Source: CAZUZS01 sp964624795 (GTDB lineage Bacteria; Calditrichota; Calditrichia; RBG-13-44-9). Taken from it: a stretch of 64,000 nt of DNA. The stretch covers positions 86,885 through 150,884 of the forward strand of contig CAZUZS010000002.1 in the NCBI GenBank assembly GCA_964624795.1, in the 5' to 3' direction. Under the pieces are notes generated by a model, which was not told the DNA's origin, made no database searches, and saw only the letters and a program-made list of their open reading frames with translations. Below, in pieces: positions 53,400 to 62,444 of the stretch (its first letter is position 1; the number at the start of each line of letters is the position of its first letter). A program made the translations under genes and the position numbers.

Positions 53400-54296
53400 A
53401 TGAACGACATTTCAGGGAAGAAAAAGGTGTTGGTAACAGGAAGTTCCGGTTTCCTCGGACGTTATCTTATCAAATTTGCCCCCTCAATATATCAAATTAT
53501 CGCACAATATCGAAGCCAGCAGCCCAACGATTACGGGCGCGACGTAACCTTCCCGCAAAAGGACTTTCTTGCTCCGGACTGGTGGGAGTTTCTGGACGAA
53601 TCAAGGCCGGACGCTATCATTCACGCAGCGGCCATGGCATCGATTGATGAATGTGAATTGAAACCGGAAATTGCCCGGCAAGTGAATTTTGAGGCAACTG
53701 CCCGGCTCGTTGATTATGCCGCTGCCAATGACGTTCGTTTTATTTTTGTCTCATCGGATGTGATATTTGATGGACAAAAAGGAGACTACGCCGAGACGGA
53801 TATGCCCAATCCGTTGAATGCTTACTCAAGAACCAAGGTCGAGGCGGAAAACTATATTTTATCCAAAAAATGTGACGCAGTAGTAGTGAGGCCGGCCCTT
53901 TTTTACGGTCTTACATTAAACGGGCGGCCGTCGTTTACGGAAGTCATTCTGCGGAATCTTCATGCCGGCAAGCAGGTATTTCTATTCCCGGACCAGTATC
54001 GGACGCCCATTCTCGTCAATAATCTTGCAGATGCGTTGTGGGAATTGGTGGAATTCGACTTTACCGGAGTGCTGCACCTGGGCGGTGCCACCAGGATCTC
54101 CCGGCTGGAGATGGGCGAGCTGTTGTGTCAAATGTTCGAGCTGGACCGGCATCTCCTGGTGCCGGTAACCTCGGAAAAAGCGCATCTCGTTGCGGTCCGT
54201 CCGCTGGACTGCTCTCTGGATATCTCCCTGGCACGCACTTTGTTGAAAACTCCTCTGGCAGACTGTCCGACCGGATTTCGAATTGCATATCATTGA
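53400..54296 (+). CDS. dTDP-4-dehydrorhamnose reductase-like SDR
   Basis: A 298-aa extended SDR of the RmlD type: NAD(P)-binding LVTGSSGFLGRYL (12-24), HAAAMASIDECE (RmlD-like HAAA.t.VD.cE), S118-S119 in VSSDVIFDG and Y142-SRT-K146. The final step of dTDP-rhamnose synthesis is one possibility, but the rest of the rml pathway is not beside it and the related MAT2B/GDP-sugar reductases look similar. ATG 53400 lies 2 nt after the stop of the preceding gene, with GGTGG upstream; an in-frame extension to 53370 is not supported. Confidence 0.82.
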   Translation: MNDISGKKKVLVTGSSGFLGRYLIKFAPSIYQIIAQYRSQQPNDYGRDVTFPQKDFLAPDWWEFLDESRPDAIIHAAAMASIDECELKPEIARQVNFEATARLVDYAAANDVRFIFVSSDVIFDGQKGDYAETDMPNPLNAYSRTKVEAENYILSKKCDAVVVRPALFYGLTLNGRPSFTEVILRNLHAGKQVFLFPDQYRTPILVNNLADALWELVEFDFTGVLHLGGATRISRLEMGELLCQMFELDRHLLVPVTSEKAHLVAVRPLDCSLDISLARTLLKTPLADCPTGFRIAYH

Positions 54297-54746
54297 GAGT
54301 ATTTGAATATCATGTGAAATTTAGTCTGCCAATATGGTTAGGCAGAAGAGATCTATAGTTACAATTTCCTCACTGCCGGTAAGTATATTAATTTCCGTTT
54401 TCTATAACACAGTTAGAAGTAAATACGCTGTGTTTTCCAGTCTTTCCGGTGATAGTTGATGCATACGTCGAATTTTTCCGGTTCATCCGGGAAAGGATCG
54501 CCTGCCTGTGAAAAAGGAATAATTGTCTGAGAGAGCACCGGGAACAATCGTTTGCTTTTCTTTCCCAAAACTCCGCAACCAGGATTCCGTTCTAACCGAA
54601 AAAAATCCCGATTTTTCCGGTCCGGGTATCAAAACTTCACTGAAATTTCATCTTTATTTATTACTTAATATTTGCAGTTAAGATAAAGGGAATTTAAGGA
54701 AAGGCAGGATGCCAGAACTTAATTCAAGAGTGGAGGAGGTGTTATC
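54297..54746. other. Intergenic region upstream of the SPW protein
   Basis: 450 bp without a supported gene. A small hairpin tctgcc/ggcaga near 54328-54347 follows the RmlD-like gene but lacks a T-tract. The rest is AT-rich and should contain the promoter of the SPW-repeat gene, which has a strong GGAGGAGG ribosome site. Confidence 0.45.
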
Positions 54747-55058
54747 ATGTGGGCAAATTGGGTTTCTTTCATAATTGGTTTATGGTTCTTCCTATCCGGA
54801 TTAGTACCCGGTTTACAGGCAGAATGGAACATGGTTATTCTTGGAATTGCGGCTGTTATCTTCGGCTTTATCGCGTATGAATCCTGGCAGGGCATTGCTA
54901 ACGGAATTATTGGTATTTGGATGTTTCTCAGCGGAGTTTGGTTTAGCTTAATCTTTCCCTGGAATTTTCTGATTTTTGGAGCGGCAATGGCAATTCTGGG
55001 TGCCTGGGGAGCTTCTACGCAGCAGAAGGCCGGCACAATCTCACACGGCACCGCATAA
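54747..55058 (+). CDS. SPW-repeat membrane protein
   Basis: A 103-aa integral membrane protein with two SPW-type repeats, each a pair of helices: VSFIIGLWFFLSGLVPGL and WQGIANGIIGIWMFLSGVWF, then FPWNFLIFGAAMAILGAWGA. The SPW family (PF03779) is found in bacterial inner membranes with no known biochemical role. GGAGGAGG lies about 8 nt before the ATG. The gene stands alone and ends at a strong intrinsic terminator. Confidence 0.88.
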   Translation: MWANWVSFIIGLWFFLSGLVPGLQAEWNMVILGIAAVIFGFIAYESWQGIANGIIGIWMFLSGVWFSLIFPWNFLIFGAAMAILGAWGASTQQKAGTISHGTA

Positions 55059-55084
55059 GACAACAGACTATTGGCCGGATATAT

Positions 55085-55117
55085 TATCCCCTTCCATTTT
55101 TGGGAGGGGATATTTTT
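55085..55117 (+). terminator. Intrinsic terminator after the SPW gene
   Basis: tatccccttcc (55085-55095), loop attttt, gggaggggata (55102-55112): an 11-bp stem with one G-U pair, followed by TTTTT. Correctly placed 26 nt after the stop codon. Confidence 0.9.
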
Positions 55118-55179
55118 ATGTCGAAACATAATTAAAAGATATTTCCATGAGACAGAGATGAGGCTTTCTGTTCATATTT

Positions 55180-56361
55180 TCAGCCAATTTGTATTCCGTT
55201 TTTACGAGTTGACTGATCGACGGATTCCTTTCCCTCATGTCCGTAGCCATTCTCACTTTCTATTTCCCTGGGCAATCTAACCACGAATTTGGCGCCGCTG
55301 CTGGTGGAACTTTCACACCATACGTCCCCATTTAGGGCCTCTACCAGTTTTTTTACAATGTAAAGCCCAAGTCCGCTGGAGTGTTCGTTGGCGGTAGCGA
55401 CCGACGATAGGCGGGAAAATTTTTTGAACAGCATTTCTCTTTCCTCTTCCCTGATGCCCGGTCCCTCGTCTTTTACCTGGAAAAGAATATCCTCATCTTC
55501 TTCGAGCAGGTTGATGTAAATATTTCTGCCATTCGGTGTGTATTTGATGGCATTGGAAATAAGGTTGTCGAAGATCTGCTCGGTAAATTCCCGGTCGCTG
55601 CAAATAGTTACTGGATTTTGAGTGGGTTTGTGTATAGTGAGGTCTTTGTCCCGCGCATGATGCTTATGTTTTTGGATGATGTTCTCCACCACCACCGCGA
55701 CGTTAAATTCCGTTTTGGAAAGCATTCCCAGTCCATTTTCATATTTGTCGGCGTCCAGCAGGTTCTCAATCAGGTGAAACATCTTATCGGCTGCCCTGAG
55801 AATGGTTCCCCCAAAACTTTTTAGATCCTGGTCCGGCAACTGGCTGCCTTTTTCAGAGATTCTTCGGGAGAGCCCCTGGATGCCGATCAGCGGATTTTTC
55901 AGGTCGTGTGAAACAATCCTCAGAATCTCGGTCTTCATCTCGTCTGCTTCCTGAAGCGCTGTGTTCATTTGAGCCTGCCGCCGGTTAGCGTTCCTTAGGT
56001 ATTTAATCAATATTCGCAGACGCGAAATAGCCGCCACAAAAATGAGATACACTACCAGATCTTGAATCACATCCCAGTAGAAAATCGCGGGATGCGAATA
56101 TACTTTTCCAGCCAAAATATTGGCGATTACGTCAAATGTTTCACCTAACAGGGCGAAGAGCAGGCCGGTTTTGAAGCCCAGCAACCAGCTCATCAATAGA
56201 ATGGGAACCATGAAGAATACCGAAAAGTCCAGCTCTATTCCGGTTTTGTAATCAAGAAAAAATAATAGAACAGCAAAAAGAAAACCGACAAGCGCCAAAG
56301 CCAATCTGCCGCGGGGGGAAGGTTCAAATTCGTAAATCAGGGAAGGAATTATTGTTTTCAT
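55180..56361 (-). CDS. Membrane sensor histidine kinase
   Basis: 393 aa: an N-terminal membrane region with four or five helices (about 18-36, 44-60, 64-84, 97-113), a short coiled-coil, a HisKA domain with phospho-acceptor H152 in RIVSHDLKNPLIGIQ, and a HATPase domain with N box DNLISNAIKYT, DEGPGI and SGLGLYIVKKLV. All ATP-binding motifs are present. No periplasmic sensor domain is obvious, so it may sense membrane or cytosolic signals. No response regulator is adjacent. ATG 56361 (MKTIIPSL) fits the first helix better than the 15-residue longer start at 56406. Confidence 0.92.
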   Translation of the reverse strand: MKTIIPSLIYEFEPSPRGRLALALVGFLFAVLLFFLDYKTGIELDFSVFFMVPILLMSWLLGFKTGLLFALLGETFDVIANILAGKVYSHPAIFYWDVIQDLVVYLIFVAAISRLRILIKYLRNANRRQAQMNTALQEADEMKTEILRIVSHDLKNPLIGIQGLSRRISEKGSQLPDQDLKSFGGTILRAADKMFHLIENLLDADKYENGLGMLSKTEFNVAVVVENIIQKHKHHARDKDLTIHKPTQNPVTICSDREFTEQIFDNLISNAIKYTPNGRNIYINLLEEDEDILFQVKDEGPGIREEEREMLFKKFSRLSSVATANEHSSGLGLYIVKKLVEALNGDVWCESSTSSGAKFVVRLPREIESENGYGHEGKESVDQSTRKNGIQIG

Positions 56362-56526
56362 TACATTTCTGTCTACTTCCTTTGGATGTCCTGATTTAAA
56401 CAGCAAAAAAGTGAAATGTTTCCCTGAAAATCAAAATAGTGGTCGCGGGCTATTGTCTGTTTGCGTTCGTTTTGCTAAATTTATTTCAACGTTAAATACC
56501 CTATTAAAAAATGAAGGGAGAAAAGG

Positions 56527-57168
56527 ATGAATCCACGGTTTAAACCTGCCCTGTATTTTCTGCCGGCTTTGTTGTTCGTTGGTCATATTTATTCTCAAAA
56601 TCCTGAAGATGAAGGTTCTTCCTTGCCCGCTAAAAAAGATGCATCACGGCTTTTCTCTTCCCGGTCTATCGGAGATGCCGCTGAAAATGACGCGGGGAAT
56701 ACCGCACAATTTAGATTTTCAGTTGCGGCGGAAGAAATTACAGTCGGCACTGTGGCAGGTGTTATTCTCGCCGTGCCCGGTGCGCTGATAACAGCAAGAA
56801 TCGCAAAGCCCAAAGATGGTTTGAAGGCAGTTGGCCTCGCATTATTAGGAGCATACACCGGATATGTTTTGGGCAACTCGTCGGGGATTTGGTTTGTTGC
56901 GAAAAAGTACCGCCGAAACCCGTCTTTCCTTGGAACGCTCGGCAGCGGCGTGTTAGGTGCAACAGCCGGCACAGCAATTTTTTATGCGGTAGATCAGAAG
57001 GGTGTATTGAGCGCGGCCCCATTAATCCTGCCAACGGTGTTTTCAATATTCTATGTCCATCAGTTTGATGGGGTGCCGTCAGGGTCGGCACCATTGACAT
57101 TGAATTTTGGCAAATTACAATACGGCAGGAACAAGTATTCGGTGCTGAATTTGACGGTAAGATTTTGA
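56527..57168 (+). CDS. Exported protein of unknown function with glycine-rich membrane-active segment
   Basis: 213 aa, family not recognised. It has a signal peptide (residues 1-23, GHIYSQ), a polar spacer, then glycine/alanine-rich hydrophobic stretches (VGTVAGVILAVPGALITARI, GLALLGAYTGYVLGNSSGIW, LGSGVLGATAGTAIFYAVD) resembling glycine-zipper segments, and a final beta-like stretch ending in Phe (SVLNLTVRF), as in outer-membrane proteins. GGGAG lies upstream of the ATG. It diverges from the histidine kinase gene, and the 165-bp gap probably holds both promoters. Confidence 0.65.
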   Translation: MNPRFKPALYFLPALLFVGHIYSQNPEDEGSSLPAKKDASRLFSSRSIGDAAENDAGNTAQFRFSVAAEEITVGTVAGVILAVPGALITARIAKPKDGLKAVGLALLGAYTGYVLGNSSGIWFVAKKYRRNPSFLGTLGSGVLGATAGTAIFYAVDQKGVLSAAPLILPTVFSIFYVHQFDGVPSGSAPLTLNFGKLQYGRNKYSVLNLTVRF

Positions 57169-57235
57169 TCATCTATTGGCTAGGTAAATCTGGAATTATC
57201 AGGGACCTTGGTCGAGATGGCACGTGGCTCAACCA

Positions 57236-57260
57236 CACTGATCTATTATTATTATCAGTG
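57236..57260. terminator. Palindrome between convergent genes
   Basis: cactgat (57236-57242) and atcagtg (57254-57260) form a 7-bp stem with an AT-rich 11-nt loop in the space between the exported protein gene and the convergent PfkB gene. No clear T-tract on either strand, so the terminator role is tentative. Confidence 0.3.
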
Positions 57261-57345
57261 CGATATTGTTGCGTTATGGCGTCATCGATTGATACCTGTT
57301 GTCAAAAAGGGGGGAATCCGAATCCAGGAAGCGAAGCATGCCTCC

Positions 57346-58245
57346 CTAAAACTGCGTCATCTCCCGAAATTTCTCCACCCGCTCATCGATCTCCTTACGT
57401 CCAATAGATTTCAGCCGCTCGAAGCTGAATGATTCCACATTGAAAGAGGCCACCGTGCTTCCATAAATCACTGCCCGGCGAAACTCGCTATCGTTCAGTT
57501 GGGGACATCCGGCAAGGTAGCCAAGAAAGCCGCCGGCAAATGAATCGCCTGCCCCGGTGGGATCCACCACTTTCTCCACCGGGTAGGATGGCGCAAAGAA
57601 AAAGTCCTTTTCGCTCATCAGGACCGCGCCGTTTTCTCCCTTTTTGATCACCAGAACTTTTGGGCCCTGTTTCAGCAGCTCCCTTGCCGCCTGGTTGATC
57701 TGATGAATGCCGGTCAATTCCCGTACCTCTTCATCATTCAGGATCATGACATCTACCCGGCGAATCACCTCGTCCAGCGCCTGACGGCTGCCGCTAATCC
57801 AGAAATTCATAGTGTCCAGAACGGTCAGCTCCGGCGAGGGAATACTTTCCAGAACGTTTAGCTGCAACTCGGGATTGATATTTGCTAAAAAAACAAAGCG
57901 GCTGCCCGAGTATTTTTCCGGTATTTTCGGCTCAAAGGTCTCGAATACATTCAGGTAAGTGAAAAGAGTGTCGCGCTCATTCAAATTCTCATAATAGCGG
58001 CCGCCCCAGCGAAACGTTTCACCGTTCTGTATCTCCAGCCCGCTAAGATCAACCTGTTTTTGTTTAAGAAAATCTATTTCATTGAAGTTGAAATCTTTGC
58101 CCACCACGCCGACAACATTGACTGGTGCAAAAAAACTCGCCGCTGCGCTGAAATAAAGTGCCGATCCACCCGGGGAATCGGATACCGATCCGTAGGGTGT
58201 TTCTACCGTATCCAGCGCAATTGAACCCACAACTAAAATTGACAT
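57346..58245 (-). CDS. PfkB-family sugar/nucleoside kinase
   Basis: A 299-aa ribokinase-fold enzyme. The N terminus MSILVVGSIALDTVETPYGS and GGSALYFSAAASFF, the ATP-site DPTGAGDSFAGGFLGYLAG (with catalytic Asp in GAGD) and the nucleotide-binding VLVIKKGENGAVL are present. The substrate cannot be told from sequence; similar sequences are annotated as adenosine or sugar kinases. ATG 58245 has AAGGAG 9 nt upstream. It is the last gene of a (-) cluster after argS. A nucleoside- or ribose-kinase role would be notable given the BMC locus, but nothing here shows it. Confidence 0.9.
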   Translation of the reverse strand: MSILVVGSIALDTVETPYGSVSDSPGGSALYFSAAASFFAPVNVVGVVGKDFNFNEIDFLKQKQVDLSGLEIQNGETFRWGGRYYENLNERDTLFTYLNVFETFEPKIPEKYSGSRFVFLANINPELQLNVLESIPSPELTVLDTMNFWISGSRQALDEVIRRVDVMILNDEEVRELTGIHQINQAARELLKQGPKVLVIKKGENGAVLMSEKDFFFAPSYPVEKVVDPTGAGDSFAGGFLGYLAGCPQLNDSEFRRAVIYGSTVASFNVESFSFERLKSIGRKEIDERVEKFREMTQF

Positions 58246-58334
58246 GCGTCGCAACTCCTTTTTTAATTTTAATTTGAGTTTTTGATTGTTTGTGATTCTA
58301 CCGAATGAGGATCATTTTGACATTTCCCGGCGCG

Positions 58335-59972
58335 TTACATCTTCTCCGGCGCAGTGACGCCGAGAATCCGAAATCCATTTGCCAGCACCATTTTGGTCGC
58401 CATGCACAAGCCCAATCTTGCGGCGGATAATTGCCTGTCTTCGGTGAGCACCCAACACTCCGTGTAAAATTTGTGAAATGCGGAGGACACCTCCGAGAGA
58501 TACTGTGTTAATTGGTGCGGGATGAATTCCGCGGTGCATCGAATCACCAGGTCGGGGAATTCCATCAGCTTCTTGATGAGATATAGTTCGCTTGGCTCTT
58601 TCAACCGATGGAGTTCTTTGTGATCGGTGTATTTTACATCTTTTTCTTCTGCGTTCCGCAGAATGCTGCAAATCCGTGCATGCGCATATTGGTTGTAATA
58701 AACCGGATTCTCATCGGATTGCGTTTTAGCGAGTGCCAAATCGAAGTTGAGGTGACTGTCCATACTGCGCATCAGGAAAAACCAGCGGGTCACATCTGCA
58801 CCGACTTCATCCATCAATTCGTCCAGGGTTACGTAATTTGCCTTGCGGGTGGACATCTTGACCTTTTCGTTTCCCTGGTAAAGCGTAACGAATTGGTGAA
58901 TCAGCACCTTAATGCGGGAGTCATCATAGCCAAGCGCGCGGACACCGGCCAGCACATCCGGGTAAGTGGCAATGTGATCGGCGCCGAACAGATCGACAAT
59001 TACGTCGAAGCCACGCTCGAATTTGTTGCGATGGTATGCAATATCCGGCAGACGGTAGGTTGGCTCGCCACTGCTCTTGACGATTACGCGATCCTGATCC
59101 AGGCCAAATGCCGTGGAGCGAAACCAAATTGCGCCATCTTGTTCGTATGCCAGATCTTTTTCCTCAAAATAACTAATGGTGCGGTCGATGTCCCCATTTT
59201 CGTACAAATCTTTTTCATTGAAATAGACATCGAAGCCGATTCCCAACCGGGAGAGGGTCTTTTTTATATCGACAAAAATGGCCTGTTCGGCGGCATCTTT
59301 GAATATTTCCAGGTCTTTTTCGGCCTTCAGGGAATCCCCGTGCTTTCCCAAAAGCTCCCGGGCAATATCGATTATATATTCCCCCTGGTAATGATCATCA
59401 GGGAATTCGCCCCCATCACCAAGCAATTCCAGGTAGCGCAGGCGCACCGACTCGCCCAACACGCGCATCTGGCGACCAGCGTTGTTGAAATAGTACTCGC
59501 GCGTTACCCGGTAGCCGCTCCATTCCAGAAAATTAGCAACGGTGTCCCCAAGCACTGCCTGCCTGCCATGTCCGATTGTTAGCGGACCGGTGGGGTTGGC
59601 ACTAACGAATTCCACCTGCGCATTTTTTTTGTCCCCGGTCTCGTTTCGTCCGAAACTTTCGCCTTCCTCCAATATCTCTTTAACGACATTTTGCAGCAGG
59701 TGAGCTGTGTAGAAAAAGTTGATGAAACCAGGCCCGGCAATCTCCACTTTTTCAATCCACTGTTCATCAATATCCAGGTTCTCGATTAGGCTTTCCGCAA
59801 TTTTGCGTGGATTTTGCTTTAGCCTTCCCGCCAACTGCATGGCAATGTTGGTGCTGAGGTCGCCATGTGTTTCAAGTTTGGGAATATCGAAAACGTAATC
59901 GGTATTTGGGTAGGTTAATCTATCTAATGCGGAATCAATTTTGTTCTTCAAGTACGAATTTATCCGGAACAT
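58335..59972 (-). CDS. argS: Arginyl-tRNA synthetase
   Basis: A 545-aa class I synthetase charging tRNA-Arg. N-terminal additional domain; the HIGH-type motif in SANPTGPLTIGHGRQ; KMSK-type KVKMSTRKANYV; and an anticodon-binding domain with QYAHARICSILRNAE and the C-terminal HKFYTECWVL. The ATG at 59972 lies inside the 3' end of rsfS (38-nt overlap), supported by GGAGG 4-5 nt upstream. Full length for the family. Confidence 0.97.
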   Translation of the reverse strand: MFRINSYLKNKIDSALDRLTYPNTDYVFDIPKLETHGDLSTNIAMQLAGRLKQNPRKIAESLIENLDIDEQWIEKVEIAGPGFINFFYTAHLLQNVVKEILEEGESFGRNETGDKKNAQVEFVSANPTGPLTIGHGRQAVLGDTVANFLEWSGYRVTREYYFNNAGRQMRVLGESVRLRYLELLGDGGEFPDDHYQGEYIIDIARELLGKHGDSLKAEKDLEIFKDAAEQAIFVDIKKTLSRLGIGFDVYFNEKDLYENGDIDRTISYFEEKDLAYEQDGAIWFRSTAFGLDQDRVIVKSSGEPTYRLPDIAYHRNKFERGFDVIVDLFGADHIATYPDVLAGVRALGYDDSRIKVLIHQFVTLYQGNEKVKMSTRKANYVTLDELMDEVGADVTRWFFLMRSMDSHLNFDLALAKTQSDENPVYYNQYAHARICSILRNAEEKDVKYTDHKELHRLKEPSELYLIKKLMEFPDLVIRCTAEFIPHQLTQYLSEVSSAFHKFYTECWVLTEDRQLSAARLGLCMATKMVLANGFRILGVTAPEKM

Positions 59973-60318
59973 CTTCCTCCAGTCGGATTATGCGTGCATC
60001 GCCCCACAATTTTTCCAGGGCATAAAATTCTCGCTTCTGCTGCTGAAAAATATGAACGACAACATCAATATAATCGAGAACGACCCAATTGAGTTTTTGA
60101 TAGCCTTCTTTATGCCAGAGCCGGGCTTCTCCGTTTTTGGAAACCTGGTCTTGCAGGAAGTCGGTTATGGCTTTTACGTGCAATTCCGATTCACCACTGA
60201 CGACCAGGTAATAATCGGTAACATCGGTTAGTCCTCTCACATCCAGCACTTCAATATTCTGTCCTTTCTTTTCCCAGGCTAGCTTTGCCAGTCTTTCAGC
60301 TAATTGGGTGGATGTCAA
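59935..60318 (-). CDS. rsfS: Ribosomal silencing factor RsfS (Iojap family)
   Basis: A 127-aa protein binding ribosomal protein uL14 and blocking subunit joining when nutrients are scarce. ENIEVLDVRGL-type start (QNIEVLDVRGLTDVTDYYLV), GEARLWHKEGYQKLNWVVLD and the VVVHIFQQQKREFYALEKLW stretch are the family signature. Start is TTG at 60318 with AAGGAG upstream. It is followed by argS, overlapping by 38 nt. Confidence 0.95.
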   Translation of the reverse strand: MTSTQLAERLAKLAWEKKGQNIEVLDVRGLTDVTDYYLVVSGESELHVKAITDFLQDQVSKNGEARLWHKEGYQKLNWVVLDYIDVVVHIFQQQKREFYALEKLWGDARIIRLEEDVPDKFVLEEQN

Positions 60319-60330
60319 TATCTCTCCTTT

Positions 60331-60975
60331 TTATTTTGTGAAGGGTTTGAGTTTCTTATAGTCGCTTCCCAGAATAATGGAAGCCTCCAGTTGCTTGCCA
60401 GGATTAATCCGGGTTTCGATCTGTTTGGGATCGATCCCCATAATCTCCGCGATTTGTTTGGCAGTGTCTGTTTTTCCGGTCCAATTGATAACCATCGAAA
60501 TTCTGATATCGAAGTTTTCGTAATTTCCCATTGAAACAACATCCAGATCGTGCTGCCGCAGGAATTTTGTGGTCTTCATGGCAATTCCGTCTACCCCGCA
60601 GCCGTTCAATACATCCACCTGGGTTTTATGCACAACAGGGTTCACCACCGGAGTTGGACTCGTCATCGAATCGTCTGTGGCAACCGTTTTTTCCTCCGCT
60701 TTTTCCGGCTCGTTTTGCGGCTGCTTTGTCCTTTCAGTGGCTGCCGGAATTGCCTGCCCTGACGAAACGAGGTCCGTGAAGCTGATGGAATTTAAGAAAT
60801 AATAGACAAGGAAGATTAAGAATGCAGCTCCGGCGAGGTAAATCACCGGTTTATAATAATCGAGTACTTTTTTTTTCGAATAGATGCCGGAAGGCTGATT
60901 TCCTGTTTTTAACCCTTTTTTTATAATCTGTCGAATTCTCTTGTTTGAGAGATCTCTCCGGACTCTTCTTGCCAA
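60331..60975 (-). CDS. LytR C-terminal-domain (LytR_C) membrane protein
   Basis: About 214 aa: a basic N terminus, one membrane helix (PVIYLAGAAFLIFLVYYFLN), a Pro/Glu/Lys-rich linker (about 70-115) and a C-terminal LytR_C domain (VDVLNGCGVDGIAMKTTKFL, LEASIILGSDYKKL). Such domains occur with or without LCP phosphotransferases in cell-wall contexts; no LCP domain is present. TTG 60975 is chosen because AAGGAG lies about 9 nt upstream; a longer GTG-start frame to 61005 has no SD. It sits 12 nt before rsfS in the same operon. Confidence 0.82.
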   Translation of the reverse strand: MARRVRRDLSNKRIRQIIKKGLKTGNQPSGIYSKKKVLDYYKPVIYLAGAAFLIFLVYYFLNSISFTDLVSSGQAIPAATERTKQPQNEPEKAEEKTVATDDSMTSPTPVVNPVVHKTQVDVLNGCGVDGIAMKTTKFLRQHDLDVVSMGNYENFDIRISMVINWTGKTDTAKQIAEIMGIDPKQIETRINPGKQLEASIILGSDYKKLKPFTK

Positions 60976-60998
60976 ACTTAACCGTCTCCTTTTATCAT

Positions 60999-61457
60999 TT
61001 ACCACCCGTAATAGTTGTTGTAGTAAGAGGGGCCATAATATCCGGGACGAACGTCAACTCCCAACTTGATGGAGGTATTTTCGGTGGGGCGATACATCAA
61101 CTCTGCTCCGCCAAAGAATTTCGTGTTGTTTACGGCAGGATTATTAACAAAAGAGTTGTAGGGGGAATTCATAATCCCCAGGTTCAAACGTAAAAATAAT
61201 GGATTGCTGATTTGGTAATCCATGGTATTGAGGTAGGAATTAACCATCATGCCCTGCCCGTTTCCCATGGTCATGTAATTCATGGAAAAACTGTGGTGCA
61301 TGCTGAATTTTTCAGGATTGATGAATCCCAGAATATAGCCGTTGCCGGGGTTGGCAAGAACCTGAGAAAATGCCGGTAATTTTGCCTGATCCTTGAACTG
61401 TGCAAAACACATCACCGGAATTGACAAAATTAAAACGATCAAGAGAACCTTTTTCAT
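60999..61457 (-). CDS. Small exported protein, unknown function
   Basis: 152 aa, not recognised. It has a signal peptide (MKKVLLIVLILSIPVMCFAQ), then a region with repeated aromatic and asparagine residues (FSMHHSFSMNYMTMGNGQGM, LRLNLGIMNSPYNSF), LMYRPTENTSIKLGVDVRPG, and a Tyr/Asn-rich C terminus (YYGPSYYNNYYGW). The beta-strand-like pattern suggests a periplasmic or outer-membrane-associated protein. AGGAGG lies 5 nt upstream of the ATG at 61457, and a longer frame to 61589 is not supported. First gene of the (-) cluster with LytR_C, rsfS, argS and pfkB-like. Confidence 0.72.
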   Translation of the reverse strand: MKKVLLIVLILSIPVMCFAQFKDQAKLPAFSQVLANPGNGYILGFINPEKFSMHHSFSMNYMTMGNGQGMMVNSYLNTMDYQISNPLFLRLNLGIMNSPYNSFVNNPAVNNTKFFGGAELMYRPTENTSIKLGVDVRPGYYGPSYYNNYYGW

Positions 61458-61872
61458 TACAGCCTCCTTAAAAAATTCCTTCTGTTTCTTTACAGAGAAG
61501 GACGCTATTTGTTCCGTCTCAAAATAACCATTTTTGGGATAAAAATAAAGATATATTTTGAGTTTTAATTTGTTGAAATCCGGGAACATCTTTCGATGGC
61601 GGGATAACTTTTGTTCTGTGGTTTAGTGCCCGCATTCCTACTGATTGCTTCGGAATTACTCCCGAGGTTTTTGATGTTTGACTACATTTTTCACAATTCC
61701 CAAGACGCTGCCGGGCTGTTTATGTATAAAAGAGTCGATCATAACTGCATATTGTCAATGTGGCGGAAGCCTTTACTTATTTTAAAATTTGTTTTATTTT
61801 TGCAGAAACTATTTTATCTTTTGATGTTTGAAGCGCAGGATGTGAAAACTACCGTAGTTTTAGGAGGAAAGC
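61458..61872. other. Divergent intergenic region upstream of nuoB
   Basis: 415 bp, AT-rich, between the exported-protein gene (minus) and nuoB (plus). It must contain both promoters; no terminator, repeat or RNA gene is apparent. An open frame from 61611 running into nuoB in another frame lacks any similarity and is not accepted. Confidence 0.45.
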
Positions 61873-62418
61873 ATGAGCACCGAGCGACCGGTAAAGAATG
61901 TTGTAACAACCCGCATTGACAAGTTGACAAACTGGGCACGAAAGAATAGCTTGTGGCCGATGCCGTTTGGTACTGCCTGCTGTGCCATTGAATTTATGGC
62001 AGCCCTGGCTTCCCGCTACGATATGGCCCGCTTTGGTGCGGAAGCAATTCGTTTTACCCCCCGCCAGTGCGACTTAATGATCGTCGCCGGGCGGGTCTCT
62101 ATAAAGGAAATGCCCATTCTTAAAAGAATCTGGGACCAGATGCCGGAGCCCAAATGGGCGATTGCGATGGGTGCCTGCTGTTCCAGCGGCGGCGTTTTCG
62201 ATACCTACACGCTGGTGCAGGGGATCGACCGTTTCATACCGGTGGATGTTTACATTCCCGGATGCCCGCCGCGGCCCGAGGCTGTTCTGGATGCGGTTCT
62301 GAAGATCCAGAAAATCGTAGAAAACGATTCCTGGAAAAATTACAAGCAGGAATTGTTGGAAAAACGCCGCAAGGAGCAAATCTATAAAGGGAACATGTTC
62401 CCGTGGGAAAACCACTGA
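61873..62418 (+). CDS. nuoB: NADH-quinone oxidoreductase subunit B (detached from the nuo operon)
   Basis: A 181-aa complex I subunit that holds [4Fe-4S] cluster N2, the last cluster before quinone. Ligands are present: C36-C37 in GTACCAIEF, C102 in GACCSSGG and C131 in IPGCPPRPEA. MARFGAEAIRFTPRQCDLMI is the family signature. It has its own AGGAGG (5 nt upstream) and a perfect terminator hairpin after the stop, so it is a separate transcription unit, 18 kb beyond the end of the nuo operon. No second nuoB or nuoI is seen nearby. The residues show a functional subunit. Confidence 0.98.
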   Translation: MSTERPVKNVVTTRIDKLTNWARKNSLWPMPFGTACCAIEFMAALASRYDMARFGAEAIRFTPRQCDLMIVAGRVSIKEMPILKRIWDQMPEPKWAIAMGACCSSGGVFDTYTLVQGIDRFIPVDVYIPGCPPRPEAVLDAVLKIQKIVENDSWKNYKQELLEKRRKEQIYKGNMFPWENH

Positions 62419-62444
62419 GGAATTTTTCAGATTGAAAATAACAT

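Noticed and set aside
61611..61919. 102-codon frame leading into nuoB
   Set aside because: Overlaps the nuoB start in another frame, has no SD, and its 3' part is just nuoB sequence out of frame.
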